64,000 nucleotides of DNA from Jeongeupia naejangsanensis. GTDB taxonomy: Bacteria > Pseudomonadota > Gammaproteobacteria > Burkholderiales > Chitinibacteraceae. The notes beneath the pieces are model-generated. The model was not told where the DNA came from, searched no databases, and worked only from the letters and a program-made list of their open reading frames with translations. This document shows positions 1 through 7,616 of this stretch, piece after piece. Where the stretch lies: the NCBI RefSeq assembly GCF_016865585.1, contig NZ_JAESND010000002.1, forward strand, positions 434,001 to 498,000, in the 5' to 3' direction. Within the stretch, counting starts at the first letter, position 1, and every line of letters starts with the position of its first letter. The position numbers and the translations under genes were made by a program.

Positions 1-1
1 T

Positions 2-934
2 CCGCGCAAAGTGTCGGTCGCAACGGTCGAATTGCTGGCTCGCCTGGGTCTGAACCGGATGAGTGTCGGCGTGCAGGATTTCGATCCCGACGTGCAGCGG
101 GCGGTGAACCGGGTACAAAGCGAGGCCGAGACCCGTGCGGTGATCGATGCGGCACGTGCCGCCGGTTTCCGTTCGATCAATCTCGACCTGATCTATGGTC
201 TGCCCCTGCAGACGCCGGAACGGGTGCGCGATACGCTGGCGCGCGTGATCGATATCCGGCCGGAACGGGTCGCGCTCTACAACTACGCGCATCTGCCCGA
301 ACGCTTTCCGCCACAGCGGCGTATCGACGAGCAGGCCTTGCCCTCGCCGGAAGCCAAGCTCGACATCCTGCAGGCCAGCATCGATCAGCTGCTGGCCGCC
401 GGCTATGTCTATATCGGCATGGATCATTTTGCCTTGCCCACGGATGAACTGGCGATTGCCCAGCGTCACGGCCGCTTGCATCGCAATTTTCAGGGCTACT
501 CGACGCACGCCGACTGCGATCTGATGGCTTTCGGTGCTTCGGCGATCGGCAAGGTGGGGGCGGCTTACGTCCAGAACCATCGCACCGTGGACGAGTACTA
601 CGCCACTCTGGATGCAGGTACGCTGCCGGTGACACGCGGCATCGTGCTGAAACCGGATGATCTGATGCGCCGGGCGGTGATCCAGTCGCTGATGTGCCAG
701 TTCGAACTCGTGTTCCAGCCGTTCGAAATCGCTTACCTGGTTGATTTTTCCAGTTATTTCGCGGAAGAATTGCGCCGGCTCCGTGAGCTGGAGGCCGATG
801 GCCTGGTCGAGGTGGATGACGACCGGATCACGGTCACGGCCAAGGGGCGGCTGCTGGTGCGCTCGGTCGCGATGGTGTTCGACCGCTATCTTGGCGTGGC
901 TGCCACATCGGCGCGTTATTCCAAACTGATCTGA
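2..934 (+). CDS. hemN: Oxygen-independent coproporphyrinogen III oxidase HemN (3' part; 5' end outside window)
   Basis: C-terminal two thirds of HemN, the radical SAM enzyme that decarboxylates coproporphyrinogen III to protoporphyrinogen IX without oxygen in cytoplasmic heme synthesis. The frame is open to the left edge (P-R-K precede the first GTG at 11), so the gene begins upstream; about 310 codons are present against roughly 455 in the family. Diagnostic stretches are SVGVQDFDPDVQRAVNRVQS, YGLPLQTPE and YIGMDHFALPTDELAIAQ. The CxxxCxC cluster lies in the missing N-terminal part. The next gene starts 15 bp downstream, so the two are probably co-transcribed. In many betaproteobacteria hemN sits near cytochrome oxidase maturation genes and fnr, which fits the neighbour but lies outside the window. 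Confidence 0.95.
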   Translation, partial: PRKVSVATVELLARLGLNRMSVGVQDFDPDVQRAVNRVQSEAETRAVIDAARAAGFRSINLDLIYGLPLQTPERVRDTLARVIDIRPERVALYNYAHLPERFPPQRRIDEQALPSPEAKLDILQASIDQLLAAGYVYIGMDHFALPTDELAIAQRHGRLHRNFQGYSTHADCDLMAFGASAIGKVGAAYVQNHRTVDEYYATLDAGTLPVTRGIVLKPDDLMRRAVIQSLMCQFELVFQPFEIAYLVDFSSYFAEELRRLRELEADGLVEVDDDRITVTAKGRLLVRSVAMVFDRYLGVAATSARYSKLI

Positions 935-949
935 TTTCCCCGGGGGCGC

Positions 950-1609
950 ATGCCCGAATACAACCTGCTGGCCCTGTTTCTCGCCGGGCTGCTTGGCGGT
1001 GGCCATTGTCTGGGCATGTGCAGTGGCGTCGTGACGGCGTTCAGCCTGCAGTTGCCTGCTGGCGCGCGCTGGCCTTACCACTTTGGCTTCAATGTGGGCC
1101 GGATCGGGGGGTACGCGCTGATCGGTGCACTGCTTGGCGGCTTGGGCTCGTTCAGCGCGCTGTTGCAGCTGCAGTCGCTGAAGGCCATCCTTTTCGTTGT
1201 CGCCCAGCTACTGATGATCGCCCTTGGCGTTTACCTTGCGGGATGGGCCAACTGGCTGACCCGGATCGAGCGGTTGGGCGTGCCTGTATGGCGCCAGGTG
1301 CAGCCGTTGTTGCGCCGGGCGTTGCCGATCCGTCATTGGCCACAAACGCTGTGGGTCGGCTTGCTGTGGGGGTGGCTGCCCTGCGGGCTGGTCTATACCG
1401 CCAGCATTACCGCACTGGCCAGTGCCTCGCCCTTGAAAGGAATGCTTGCAATGCTGGCCTTCGGCTTGGGGACTCTGCCGAATCTCATGCTGATCGGATC
1501 GATGGCGCAACGGCTGCAACAACTGTTTCGTCATCGCCAGGTACGAGGGCTGATTGGCACTGCCTTCATCGCTTGGGCAGTGTGGCAGCTGACGTCGTTG
1601 TGGCGCTGA
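950..1609 (+). CDS. TauE/SafE-like (DsbD_2 family) membrane protein
   Basis: A 219-residue integral membrane protein of the PF13386-type group, usually labelled sulfite exporter TauE/SafE family or cytochrome c biogenesis transmembrane region. About six hydrophobic helices can be read. The N-terminal motif LGGGHCLGMCSGVV carries the conserved Cys pair of these proteins, and a second conserved LLWGWLPCGLVY segment lies near residue 140. Related genes occur beside hemN and the cco genes, where a role in copper or heme handling for cbb3 oxidase assembly has been proposed. The start ATG lies 15 bp after hemN and follows a G-rich stretch that may act as ribosome binding site. The substrate is unknown. 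Confidence 0.75.
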   Translation: MPEYNLLALFLAGLLGGGHCLGMCSGVVTAFSLQLPAGARWPYHFGFNVGRIGGYALIGALLGGLGSFSALLQLQSLKAILFVVAQLLMIALGVYLAGWANWLTRIERLGVPVWRQVQPLLRRALPIRHWPQTLWVGLLWGWLPCGLVYTASITALASASPLKGMLAMLAFGLGTLPNLMLIGSMAQRLQQLFRHRQVRGLIGTAFIAWAVWQLTSLWR

Positions 1610-1711
1610 GCGTCGCTTGCATGCATCAGTAAAATTATTTTCTATAGATTGCTGATTTATCAGGAATTTATTGTCGTTTTTCTTGTCTCCGCAGCAGCTG
1701 GCAAGCATGCG

Positions 1712-1729
1712 CTTCACTGCGAAGTGAAG
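1712..1729. repeat. Perfect hairpin with GNRA-type tetraloop in the prkA leader
   Basis: In the 207-bp region before prkA, CTTCACT (1712-1718) and AGTGAAG (1723-1729) form a perfect 7-bp stem closed by GCGA. It lies about 90 bp before the prkA start, so it may be part of the prkA 5' leader. No T-run follows, so it is not a typical intrinsic terminator for the upstream gene. AT-rich sequence around 1630-1660, including TATAG, may contain the prkA promoter, but no convincing -35/-10 pair could be assigned. Confidence 0.4.
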
Positions 1730-1816
1730 GGCGACGTCTATAACGGAAGCAGGCCCGACCCGCCAGGCAGTTCTCACCCCCAGGGCCATTCCGAAACTCA
1801 CCCGCGGAGGTGTGTC

Positions 1817-3739
1817 ATGGACGTATTCGACAATTTTTCATCCCGTTACGAGCGCACCCGCGAGGAAGAGCTCAGCCTTAGGGATTACCTGGAGCTGTGC
1901 AAACAGGACAAGTCTGCTTACGCTACCGCGTCCGAGCGGATGCTGATGGCGATCGGCGAGCCGGAAATGATCGACACGCGGCTCGACTCCCGCTTGTCGC
2001 GCATTTTCCAGAACAAGGTGATCCGCCTTTACCCGGCATTCCGCGAGTTTTATGGCATGGAGGAGGTGATCGAACAGGTCGTTGCCTACTTCCGCCATGC
2101 CGCGCAAGGGCTGGAGGAGAAGAAGCAGATCCTTTATCTGCTGGGGCCGGTCGGTGGCGGCAAAAGCTCGATCGCTGAAAAGCTCAAGGAGCTGATGGAA
2201 AAGGTGCCGTTCTACGCCATCAAGGGCAGCCCTTTGCATGAGTCGCCTCTGGGGCTGTTCAATAGTGATGAGGACGGACAGATACTGGAAGAGGAGTACG
2301 GCATTCCGCGCCGCTATTTCAAGGCGATTCCCAGCCCGTGGGCCGTCAAGCGACTGCATGAGTTCAACGGCGACATCAACCAGTTTCGTGTCGTCAAGCG
2401 CTATCCCTCGGTGCTGAAACAGGTTGCCATTGCCAAGACCGAGCCTGGCGACGAAAACAATCAGGACATTTCTTCGCTCGTCGGCAAGGTCGATATTCGC
2501 AAGCTCGAAAAATATGCGCAAGACGACCCGGATGCGTACAGCTATTCCGGTGGCCTGTGCCTGGCCAATCAGGGCTTGCTCGAGTTCGTTGAAATGTTCA
2601 AGGCGCCGATCAAGGTGCTGCATCCGTTGCTGACCGCAACACAGGAAGGCAATTTCAAGGGGACCGAAGGTTTTGGTGCCATTCCATTCGAGGGCATCAT
2701 TCTGGCGCACTCGAACGAGTCCGAATGGAAGCAGTTCAAGAATAACCGCAACAACGAAGCGTTCCTGGACCGGATCTACATCGTCAAGGTCCCGTATTGC
2801 CTGCGGGTGTCCGAAGAAACACAAATTTACGACAAATTGCTGCGCAACTCGTCGTTGGCGCATGCACCATGCGCGCCGGGAACGTTGAAGATGATGTCGC
2901 AGTTCTCGGTCCTGTCGCGCTTGAAGGAGCCGGAAAACTCGAGTTCGTTCTCCAAAATGCTGGTTTACGATGGCGAGAATCTCAAGGATATCGATCCTAA
3001 GGCCAAGTCGATGCAGGAGTACCGCGACTTTGCCGGTGTCGACGAGGGCATGAACGGATTGTCGACACGGTTTGCCTTCAAGATTCTCTCCAAGGTATTC
3101 AATTTCGATCACCAGGAAGTGGCCGCCAATCCTGTGCATCTGCTGTATGTGCTGGAGCAGCAAATCGAGCGTGAGCAGTTTTCGCAGGAAATCGAGCAAA
3201 AGTACATTTCCTATATCAAGGAGTTTCTTGCCCCCAAGTATGTCGAGTTCATCGGCAAGGAAATTCAAACCGCCTACCTTGAAAGCTACTCGGAATACGG
3301 GCAGAACATCTTCGATCGATATGTCACCTTTGCGGATTACTGGATTCAGGATCAGGAGTATCGCGACCCGGATACCGGTGAGTCGTTTGACCGGAACTCA
3401 CTCAATAACGAGCTGGAGAAGATAGAAAAACCGGCCGGAATATCCAATCCCAAGGATTTCCGCAATGAAATCGTCAACTTCGTGTTGCGGGCAAGGGCAA
3501 ACAATGCGGGGAAAAATCCGGCCTGGACCAGTTACGAGAAGCTGCGCACGGTAATCGAAAAGAAAATGTTCTCGAATACCGAGGAGTTGTTGCCGGTGAT
3601 TTCGTTCAATGCCAAAGCCAGTGCCGAAGAGCATCGCAAGCACGAGGATTTTGTCAACCGGATGGTGACCAAGGGCTATACACCCAAACAGGTACGCTTG
3701 TTGTGCGAGTGGTATCTGCGTGTCAGGAAGTCATCGTGA
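1817..3739 (+). CDS. prkA: PrkA/YeaG serine protein kinase (AAA+ domain)
   Basis: 640-residue PrkA, homologue of E. coli YeaG (about 644 aa), a cytoplasmic stress and starvation kinase with an N-terminal AAA+ PrkA domain and C-terminal kinase-like region. The start at 1817 is chosen because GGAGG lies at 1806-1810 and the N-terminus (MDVFDNFSSRYERTREEE) aligns with family starts; the open frame goes further upstream but has no such support. Walker A is GPVGGGKSS near residues 108-116. Other conserved stretches are KQILYLLGPVGG and FGAIPFEGIILAHSNESEW. It is first in a prkA-yeaH-spoVR cluster, the conserved yeaG-yeaH-ycgB association. In E. coli these genes respond to nitrogen limitation and RpoS; no such sites could be proven here. 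Confidence 0.97.
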   Translation: MDVFDNFSSRYERTREEELSLRDYLELCKQDKSAYATASERMLMAIGEPEMIDTRLDSRLSRIFQNKVIRLYPAFREFYGMEEVIEQVVAYFRHAAQGLEEKKQILYLLGPVGGGKSSIAEKLKELMEKVPFYAIKGSPLHESPLGLFNSDEDGQILEEEYGIPRRYFKAIPSPWAVKRLHEFNGDINQFRVVKRYPSVLKQVAIAKTEPGDENNQDISSLVGKVDIRKLEKYAQDDPDAYSYSGGLCLANQGLLEFVEMFKAPIKVLHPLLTATQEGNFKGTEGFGAIPFEGIILAHSNESEWKQFKNNRNNEAFLDRIYIVKVPYCLRVSEETQIYDKLLRNSSLAHAPCAPGTLKMMSQFSVLSRLKEPENSSSFSKMLVYDGENLKDIDPKAKSMQEYRDFAGVDEGMNGLSTRFAFKILSKVFNFDHQEVAANPVHLLYVLEQQIEREQFSQEIEQKYISYIKEFLAPKYVEFIGKEIQTAYLESYSEYGQNIFDRYVTFADYWIQDQEYRDPDTGESFDRNSLNNELEKIEKPAGISNPKDFRNEIVNFVLRARANNAGKNPAWTSYEKLRTVIEKKMFSNTEELLPVISFNAKASAEEHRKHEDFVNRMVTKGYTPKQVRLLCEWYLRVRKSS

Positions 3740-3740
3740 A

Positions 3741-3868
3741 CCAGTGAGGGTCGGACATGAGGTGTAGGGCTATCAATCCCCCGCCAGCCGGGGAGCAGCC
3801 TTCCGGGTTGTACCGCCGGGAGGACTACCCGCCAGACACCTTCGCCTCACCCTCGCGCCTCACTGGGG
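3741..3868 (+). promoter_or_regulatory. Nested stem structure in the prkA-yeaH spacer
   Basis: The 135-bp spacer folds into three nested or stacked stems readable by eye. The outer stem is CCAGTGAGG (3741-3749) with CCTCACTGG (3858-3866), 9 bp perfect. The middle stem is TGAGGTG (3758-3764) with CGCCTCA (3843-3849), with one G-U. The inner stem is CCTTCCGG (3799-3806) with CCGGGAGG (3816-3823), with one G-U and a 9-nt loop. The 3' arm of the outer stem runs into GGGG (3865-3868), the only plausible ribosome binding site for yeaH at 3875. A translational switch, mRNA stabiliser or processing site is inferred; no known RNA family was recognised. Confidence 0.55.
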
Positions 3869-3874
3869 ATTGCC

Positions 3875-5149
3875 ATGTTTCAGTTGATCGATCGGCGTTT
3901 GAACGGCAAGAACAAATCGGCGGTTAACCGCGACCGTTTCTTGCGGCGTTTCAAGTCACAAATCAAGGGGGCGGTGGCTCGGGCAGTCAAGGATCGCTCG
4001 ATTACCGATATCGAACACGGTGAAAAGGTGTCGATTCCGGTCCGGGATACCGGCGAACCTACTTTGGGCCATGCACACGGTGGCGTATGGGAGCGCGTGT
4101 TTCCCGGCAATCATGAGTACATCAAGGGTGACGAAATCGAGCGCCCGGATGGTGGTGGCGCCGGTGGGAGTGGCGGCGCCGGACAGGGCGGAGAGGGCGA
4201 GGATGATTTCGTTTTCGAGCTGACCAAGGAGGAGTTTCTCAACTTCTTCTTTGATGATCTCGAGCTGCCCAACCTCGTGAAGACCCAGCTTCAACAGACA
4301 GTCGTGATGAAGCCGGTCCGTGCTGGATTCACCAGCGACGGCACGCCGACGAACATCCATGTGCTGCGCAGCTTGCGATCGGCCTTGGGGCGGCGAATCG
4401 CGTTGTCGGCGACACCGCTGGATGAGCTGAATGCGGCACAGGAGCACCTGGACGAACTGCTTGAAAGCGAGGACGAACATTCGCCGGAGGTGCATTCGTT
4501 GCAGTCGCAGATACGGTTGCTGAAAAATCGCTTGATGAACATTCCGTTCATCGATCCGTTCGACTTGCGATATACCAATCGCGTCCGTGTGCCGAGTCCG
4601 ACTACGCAGGCGGTGATGTTTTGCGTCATGGACGTCAGCGGCTCGATGGACGAATACAAAAAGGATGTCGCCAAGCGGTTCTTCATCCTGCTGTACTTGT
4701 TCCTGTTGCGTGTTTACGAGCGTATTGAAGTTGTCTTCATTCGTCACCATACGCAGGCATTCGAGGTGAACGAGGACGAGTTTTTCCACGCTAGGGACAC
4801 CGGCGGGACGGTCGTGTCGTCGGCATTGAAACTGGTCAAGAAAACGATCGAACAGCGCTACAGCTCGGCAGACTGGAATATTTATGTCGCGCAAGCCTCG
4901 GACGGCGACAACTGGGACTCGGACTCTCCCCAGTGCCGTACGATTCTTGGGGAGGAGTTGCTGCCTCTGGTGCAGTATTACGCCTACGTTGAAATTACCG
5001 AGGGTGAGCCGCAAAACCTGTGGTTCGAGTATGAAATGGTCGCGCAGCGTCATGCGCAGTTTGCCATGCGTCGCATCAAGACGGCGGCTGAAATCTGGCC
5101 GGTCTTCCATGATTTGTTCAAGAAAACGCCAATGCATGCGGGAGGCTGA
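3875..5149 (+). CDS. yeaH: YeaH family protein (DUF444/UPF0229, VWA-like)
   Basis: 424-residue UPF0229/DUF444 protein, the usual partner of PrkA in proteobacteria and functionally parallel to B. subtilis YhbH. The N-terminal third is basic (NRDRFLRRFKSQIKGAVARA), followed by a Gly-rich linker near residues 90-108. The C-terminal half is a von Willebrand A-like fold with a MIDAS-type motif, VMDVSGSMDEYKKD, near residue 250, and a second metal-site candidate ARDTGGTVVSSAL. The molecular function is not established; co-occurrence with prkA and spoVR indicates a common stress pathway. The ribosome binding site GGGGAT is partly inside the spacer structure described separately. The next gene begins directly at the base after the stop codon. 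Confidence 0.95.
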   Translation: MFQLIDRRLNGKNKSAVNRDRFLRRFKSQIKGAVARAVKDRSITDIEHGEKVSIPVRDTGEPTLGHAHGGVWERVFPGNHEYIKGDEIERPDGGGAGGSGGAGQGGEGEDDFVFELTKEEFLNFFFDDLELPNLVKTQLQQTVVMKPVRAGFTSDGTPTNIHVLRSLRSALGRRIALSATPLDELNAAQEHLDELLESEDEHSPEVHSLQSQIRLLKNRLMNIPFIDPFDLRYTNRVRVPSPTTQAVMFCVMDVSGSMDEYKKDVAKRFFILLYLFLLRVYERIEVVFIRHHTQAFEVNEDEFFHARDTGGTVVSSALKLVKKTIEQRYSSADWNIYVAQASDGDNWDSDSPQCRTILGEELLPLVQYYAYVEITEGEPQNLWFEYEMVAQRHAQFAMRRIKTAAEIWPVFHDLFKKTPMHAGG

Positions 5150-6691
5150 ATGAATACCGCGACCAAGCCGCGTCGCAAGACGCGAAAAGCCCCCATTTCA
5201 ACCGGGTCTGAATGGACTTTCGAGCTGATCAACCGGTATTACGACGAAATTGCCCGGATCGCAGCCGAGTTTGGCCTGGATACGTATCCGAATCAGCTCG
5301 AAGTGATTTCTGCCGAGCAAATGATGGATGCCTATGCGTCGGTCGGGATGCCGGTGATGTACAACCATTGGAGTTTCGGGAAGCATTTTCTGTCCACGCA
5401 GAAAAACTACGAGCGTGGTGCGATGGGGTTGGCGTATGAAATCGTCATCAATTCGAATCCCTGCATTGCCTATCTGATGGAAGAGAATACGATGACGATG
5501 CAGGCACTCGTCATTGCGCACGCGAGCTTTGGGCACAATTCCTTCTTCAAGGGCAATTACCTGTTCCGCACCTGGACCGATGCTGCTGCAATCATCGATT
5601 ACCTGGTTTTCGCCAAGAAATTCATCGCAGAGTGCGAAGAAAAACATGGGGAAGACAGGGTCGAGGAGCTGCTCGATTCATGCCATGCCTTGATGAATTA
5701 CGGCGTTGATCGCTACAAGCGGCCACAAAAGCTGTCGCTGGAAAAAGAGCAGGCCAGACAGGCCGAGCGTGAGCGCTATCAGCAAAGCCAGATCAACGAC
5801 CTGTGGCGGACCATGCCGCAACGCCCCGAGGTCGAGCGGGTTGATGCCCCGCGGCGCTTCCCGGCGGAGCCGCAGGAAAATCTACTCTATTTCATCGAAA
5901 AGTTTGCGCCACTGCTGGAGCCTTGGCAGCGCGAAATCGTCCGCATCATCCGCAAAGTGGCCCAGTACTTTTACCCGCAGCGGCAAACCCAGGTGATGAA
6001 TGAAGGCTGGGCGACGTTCTGGCACTACACGCTGATGAACCGCCTGTATGACGAGGGTTCGATCACCGAGGCGGCCATGCTCGAGTTCCTGCACAGCCAT
6101 ACCAATGTGGTGTTGCAACCCGGTATCGATAGTCCGTACTTCAATGGCATCAATCCTTACGCGCTGGGTTTTGCCATGTATCGCGACATTCAGCGGATTT
6201 GCACTGATCCGACCGAGGAGGATGTCCGTTGGTTTCCCGAGCTGGTCGGGAGCGATTGGCGCCAATCCCTCGATTTCGCGATGCGCAACTTCAAGGACGA
6301 GAGTTTCATTGCCCAGTACCTGTCCCCGAAACTGATCCGCGATTTCCGGCTGTTTGCCATTCTCGATGATGATTACCAGCCGCGCCTGAAGGTGTCGGCC
6401 ATTCACGATGACGAAGGTTACCGTTACATTCGCCAGTCGCTGGCCGAGCAATACAACCTCGCCAGCCGTGAGCCGGACATCCAGGTGTTTGACGTCAACA
6501 CCCGGGGAGACCGTTCGCTGACCCTGCGACACTATCAGTTTCAGCGGCGGCCGCTGGCCAATAGCGTGCACGAAGTCCTCAAGCACATTGCCCGGCTGTG
6601 GGGCTTTTCGGTCAAGCTCGATAGCGTCGACGAAACCGGAAGGACGGTACTCAGTTACGAGTGCAAGGTGGAAAAGCGGCATGGGCAGTAA
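5150..6691 (+). CDS. spoVR: SpoVR family protein (YcgB-like)
   Basis: 513-residue SpoVR/YcgB protein, third member of the prkA-yeaH-spoVR group. In Bacillus, SpoVR affects spore cortex formation; in non-sporulating proteobacteria the role is unresolved but linked to stress. Conserved stretches include MYNHWSFGKHF, EIVINSNPCIAYLMEENT, AHASFGHNSFFKGN and NEGWATFWHYTLMN, all typical of the family. Its start ATG follows the yeaH stop with no gap and is preceded by GGAGG at 5141-5145, so translational coupling is likely. It ends with a short basic tail. No terminator with a T-run follows; a hairpin at 6720-6737 lies 29 bp downstream. Confidence 0.96.
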   Translation: MNTATKPRRKTRKAPISTGSEWTFELINRYYDEIARIAAEFGLDTYPNQLEVISAEQMMDAYASVGMPVMYNHWSFGKHFLSTQKNYERGAMGLAYEIVINSNPCIAYLMEENTMTMQALVIAHASFGHNSFFKGNYLFRTWTDAAAIIDYLVFAKKFIAECEEKHGEDRVEELLDSCHALMNYGVDRYKRPQKLSLEKEQARQAERERYQQSQINDLWRTMPQRPEVERVDAPRRFPAEPQENLLYFIEKFAPLLEPWQREIVRIIRKVAQYFYPQRQTQVMNEGWATFWHYTLMNRLYDEGSITEAAMLEFLHSHTNVVLQPGIDSPYFNGINPYALGFAMYRDIQRICTDPTEEDVRWFPELVGSDWRQSLDFAMRNFKDESFIAQYLSPKLIRDFRLFAILDDDYQPRLKVSAIHDDEGYRYIRQSLAEQYNLASREPDIQVFDVNTRGDRSLTLRHYQFQRRPLANSVHEVLKHIARLWGFSVKLDSVDETGRTVLSYECKVEKRHGQ

Positions 6692-6719
6692 CCTGAGTTG
6701 CACGCGGCGCCCGTTTTCT

Positions 6720-6737
6720 TGTCGCTGATCGGCGACA
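6720..6737. repeat. 18-bp hairpin element, copy 1
   Basis: TGTCGCTGATCGGCGACA, a 6-bp stem with 6-nt loop. The identical 18-mer occurs again at 7419-7436, where it forms the core of a 17-bp terminator stem. The two copies flank the orphan secreted-protein gene at 6945-7391. Copy 1 lacks extended arms and a T-run. Confidence 0.6.
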
Positions 6738-6784
6738 TGGCTGGATGCCTTGTGGGTGGCTCGACGCCCAGTTGCGGCCGGTTT

Positions 6785-6800
6785 GTCGCCATATGGCGAC
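6785..6800. promoter_or_regulatory. 16-bp perfect palindrome (candidate operator)
   Basis: GTCGCCATATGGCGAC is self-complementary over 16 bp and lies in the spacer between spoVR and the orphan secreted gene. Such dyads are typical of dimeric regulator sites. It shares the GTCGC/GCGAC arms with the hairpins at 6720 and 7408. No regulator gene is adjacent, so the assignment as operator is inference. Confidence 0.4.
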
Positions 6801-6902
6801 TAGGTCGAAGACCTTAACCCCAAGGGTGCTGGATCCGACTGCGAGTTTGTTCTGTATCTCATTGATACACATGGTTTTTTATGTTCTGGCACCTTGTTTG
6901 CT

Positions 6903-6926
6903 TTGTATGCACCGGACTGCATACAA
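6903..6926. promoter_or_regulatory. 8-bp inverted repeat just upstream of the orphan secreted gene
   Basis: TTGTATGC (6903-6910) and GCATACAA (6919-6926) are perfect inverted arms around an 8-nt spacer, ending 18 bp before the start codon at 6945. The position suits either an operator covering the promoter or an mRNA hairpin controlling translation. No known consensus was recognised. Confidence 0.45.
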
Positions 6927-6944
6927 CCTACGGTGTCGATATCC

Positions 6945-7391
6945 ATGAAAACCAGACTGGCCGCCTCGCTCTTTACCTTGTTCTGCCTGTTCGGTGCGGC
7001 TCAGGCTCGTGCGGCGTATACGGCGTGGCCGTTCAACGGCCGTGTGATCAATCAGAGTACGGCTTCGGTTGAGGCGTGGGACGGCGAGCACGATTTTTAT
7101 CGCATCGGCGGCGGGGAAATGACGTCGAACCTGCGTGATGTCGACCATATTCGCGTGGCGGACAGCGTGGGCTGGTGCAAGTTGGGTGCGAATGTCGTGA
7201 CCGTGGCGCCGAGCGGGCAGGTGAGCGGCTGCGAGTGCTGGGTCGGGGCTGCGGCCGAGCCGTGCGAGGCACAGGATCAGCATTCTTTGATTGAGCGAGT
7301 GGCCTCGGCGCTGCTGGGGCGCGACCGGGTGAGGACGGTGGTGGCGTATCTGTCATCGCCACGTACCGTGCTGGCAAAGGCAAGCGTTTAA
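6945..7391 (+). CDS. Small secreted/periplasmic protein of unknown function
   Basis: 148-residue protein beginning MKTRLAASLFTLFCLFGA, a classical Sec signal peptide with probable cleavage after AQARA near residue 22. The mature part is about 126 residues with four Cys (SVGWCKLG, GCECWVG, EPCEAQ), which could form two disulfides in the periplasm. ATG 6945 is preferred over an upstream in-frame codon at 6894 because it gives the proper signal peptide. I recognise no family. It stands alone between convergent and upstream genes, preceded by two dyads and followed by a strong hairpin terminator, so it appears to be its own transcription unit. The real start and function remain open. Confidence 0.65.
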   Translation: MKTRLAASLFTLFCLFGAAQARAAYTAWPFNGRVINQSTASVEAWDGEHDFYRIGGGEMTSNLRDVDHIRVADSVGWCKLGANVVTVAPSGQVSGCECWVGAAAEPCEAQDQHSLIERVASALLGRDRVRTVVAYLSSPRTVLAKASV

Positions 7392-7407
7392 GCGGACTCT
7401 CGAATGG

Positions 7408-7447
7408 CACAACGCCCCTGTCGCTGATCGGCGACAGGGGCGTTGTG
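7408..7447. terminator. 17-bp perfect hairpin between convergent genes
   Basis: CACAACGCCCCTGTCGC (7408-7424) and GCGACAGGGGCGTTGTG (7431-7447) form a perfect 17-bp stem with a 6-nt loop. It lies between the stop of the secreted-protein gene (+) and the end of the lipoprotein gene (-), so a bidirectional terminator is likely, although T-runs are short. Confidence 0.75.
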
Positions 7448-7463
7448 GTTTCTGCTTGGCGTT

Positions 7464-7616
7464 TTATCGCTGAATGCCAACCCCGACGTCGACATTCCCC
7501 GAGACCGTTGTTTCCATGCTGCTCGTGCCGGCACAGCCGGCCATCGCCAGCAGGGCAATGAGGGCAAACGCCCGGCGGAGCCGGTTAGTGCAGTTGCCGT
7601 GGCGCGCCATCGTCAT
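7464..7616 (-). CDS. Very small lipoprotein overlapping the end of the DUF2863 gene
   Basis: 50-codon ORF with a basic N-terminus, a hydrophobic core and the lipobox LAMAGC (MTMARHGNCTNRLRRAFALI, then ALLAMAGCAGTSS). After lipidation at Cys28 the mature peptide would have only about 23 residues. GGAGG stands just upstream of the ATG at 7616, supporting translation from here; a second ATG two codons later is possible. The start lies inside the 3' end of the DUF2863 gene, about 30 bp of overlap in another frame, suggesting translational coupling. Short lipoproteins of the entericidin type are comparable in size, but there is no convincing sequence match. Function unknown. Confidence 0.6.
   Translation of the reverse strand: MTMARHGNCTNRLRRAFALIALLAMAGCAGTSSMETTVSGNVDVGVGIQR

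Noticed and set aside
1697-1715. Sigma54 promoter before prkA (TGGCAAGCATGCGCTT)
   Set aside because: The GG and GC elements are not spaced correctly for -24/-12.
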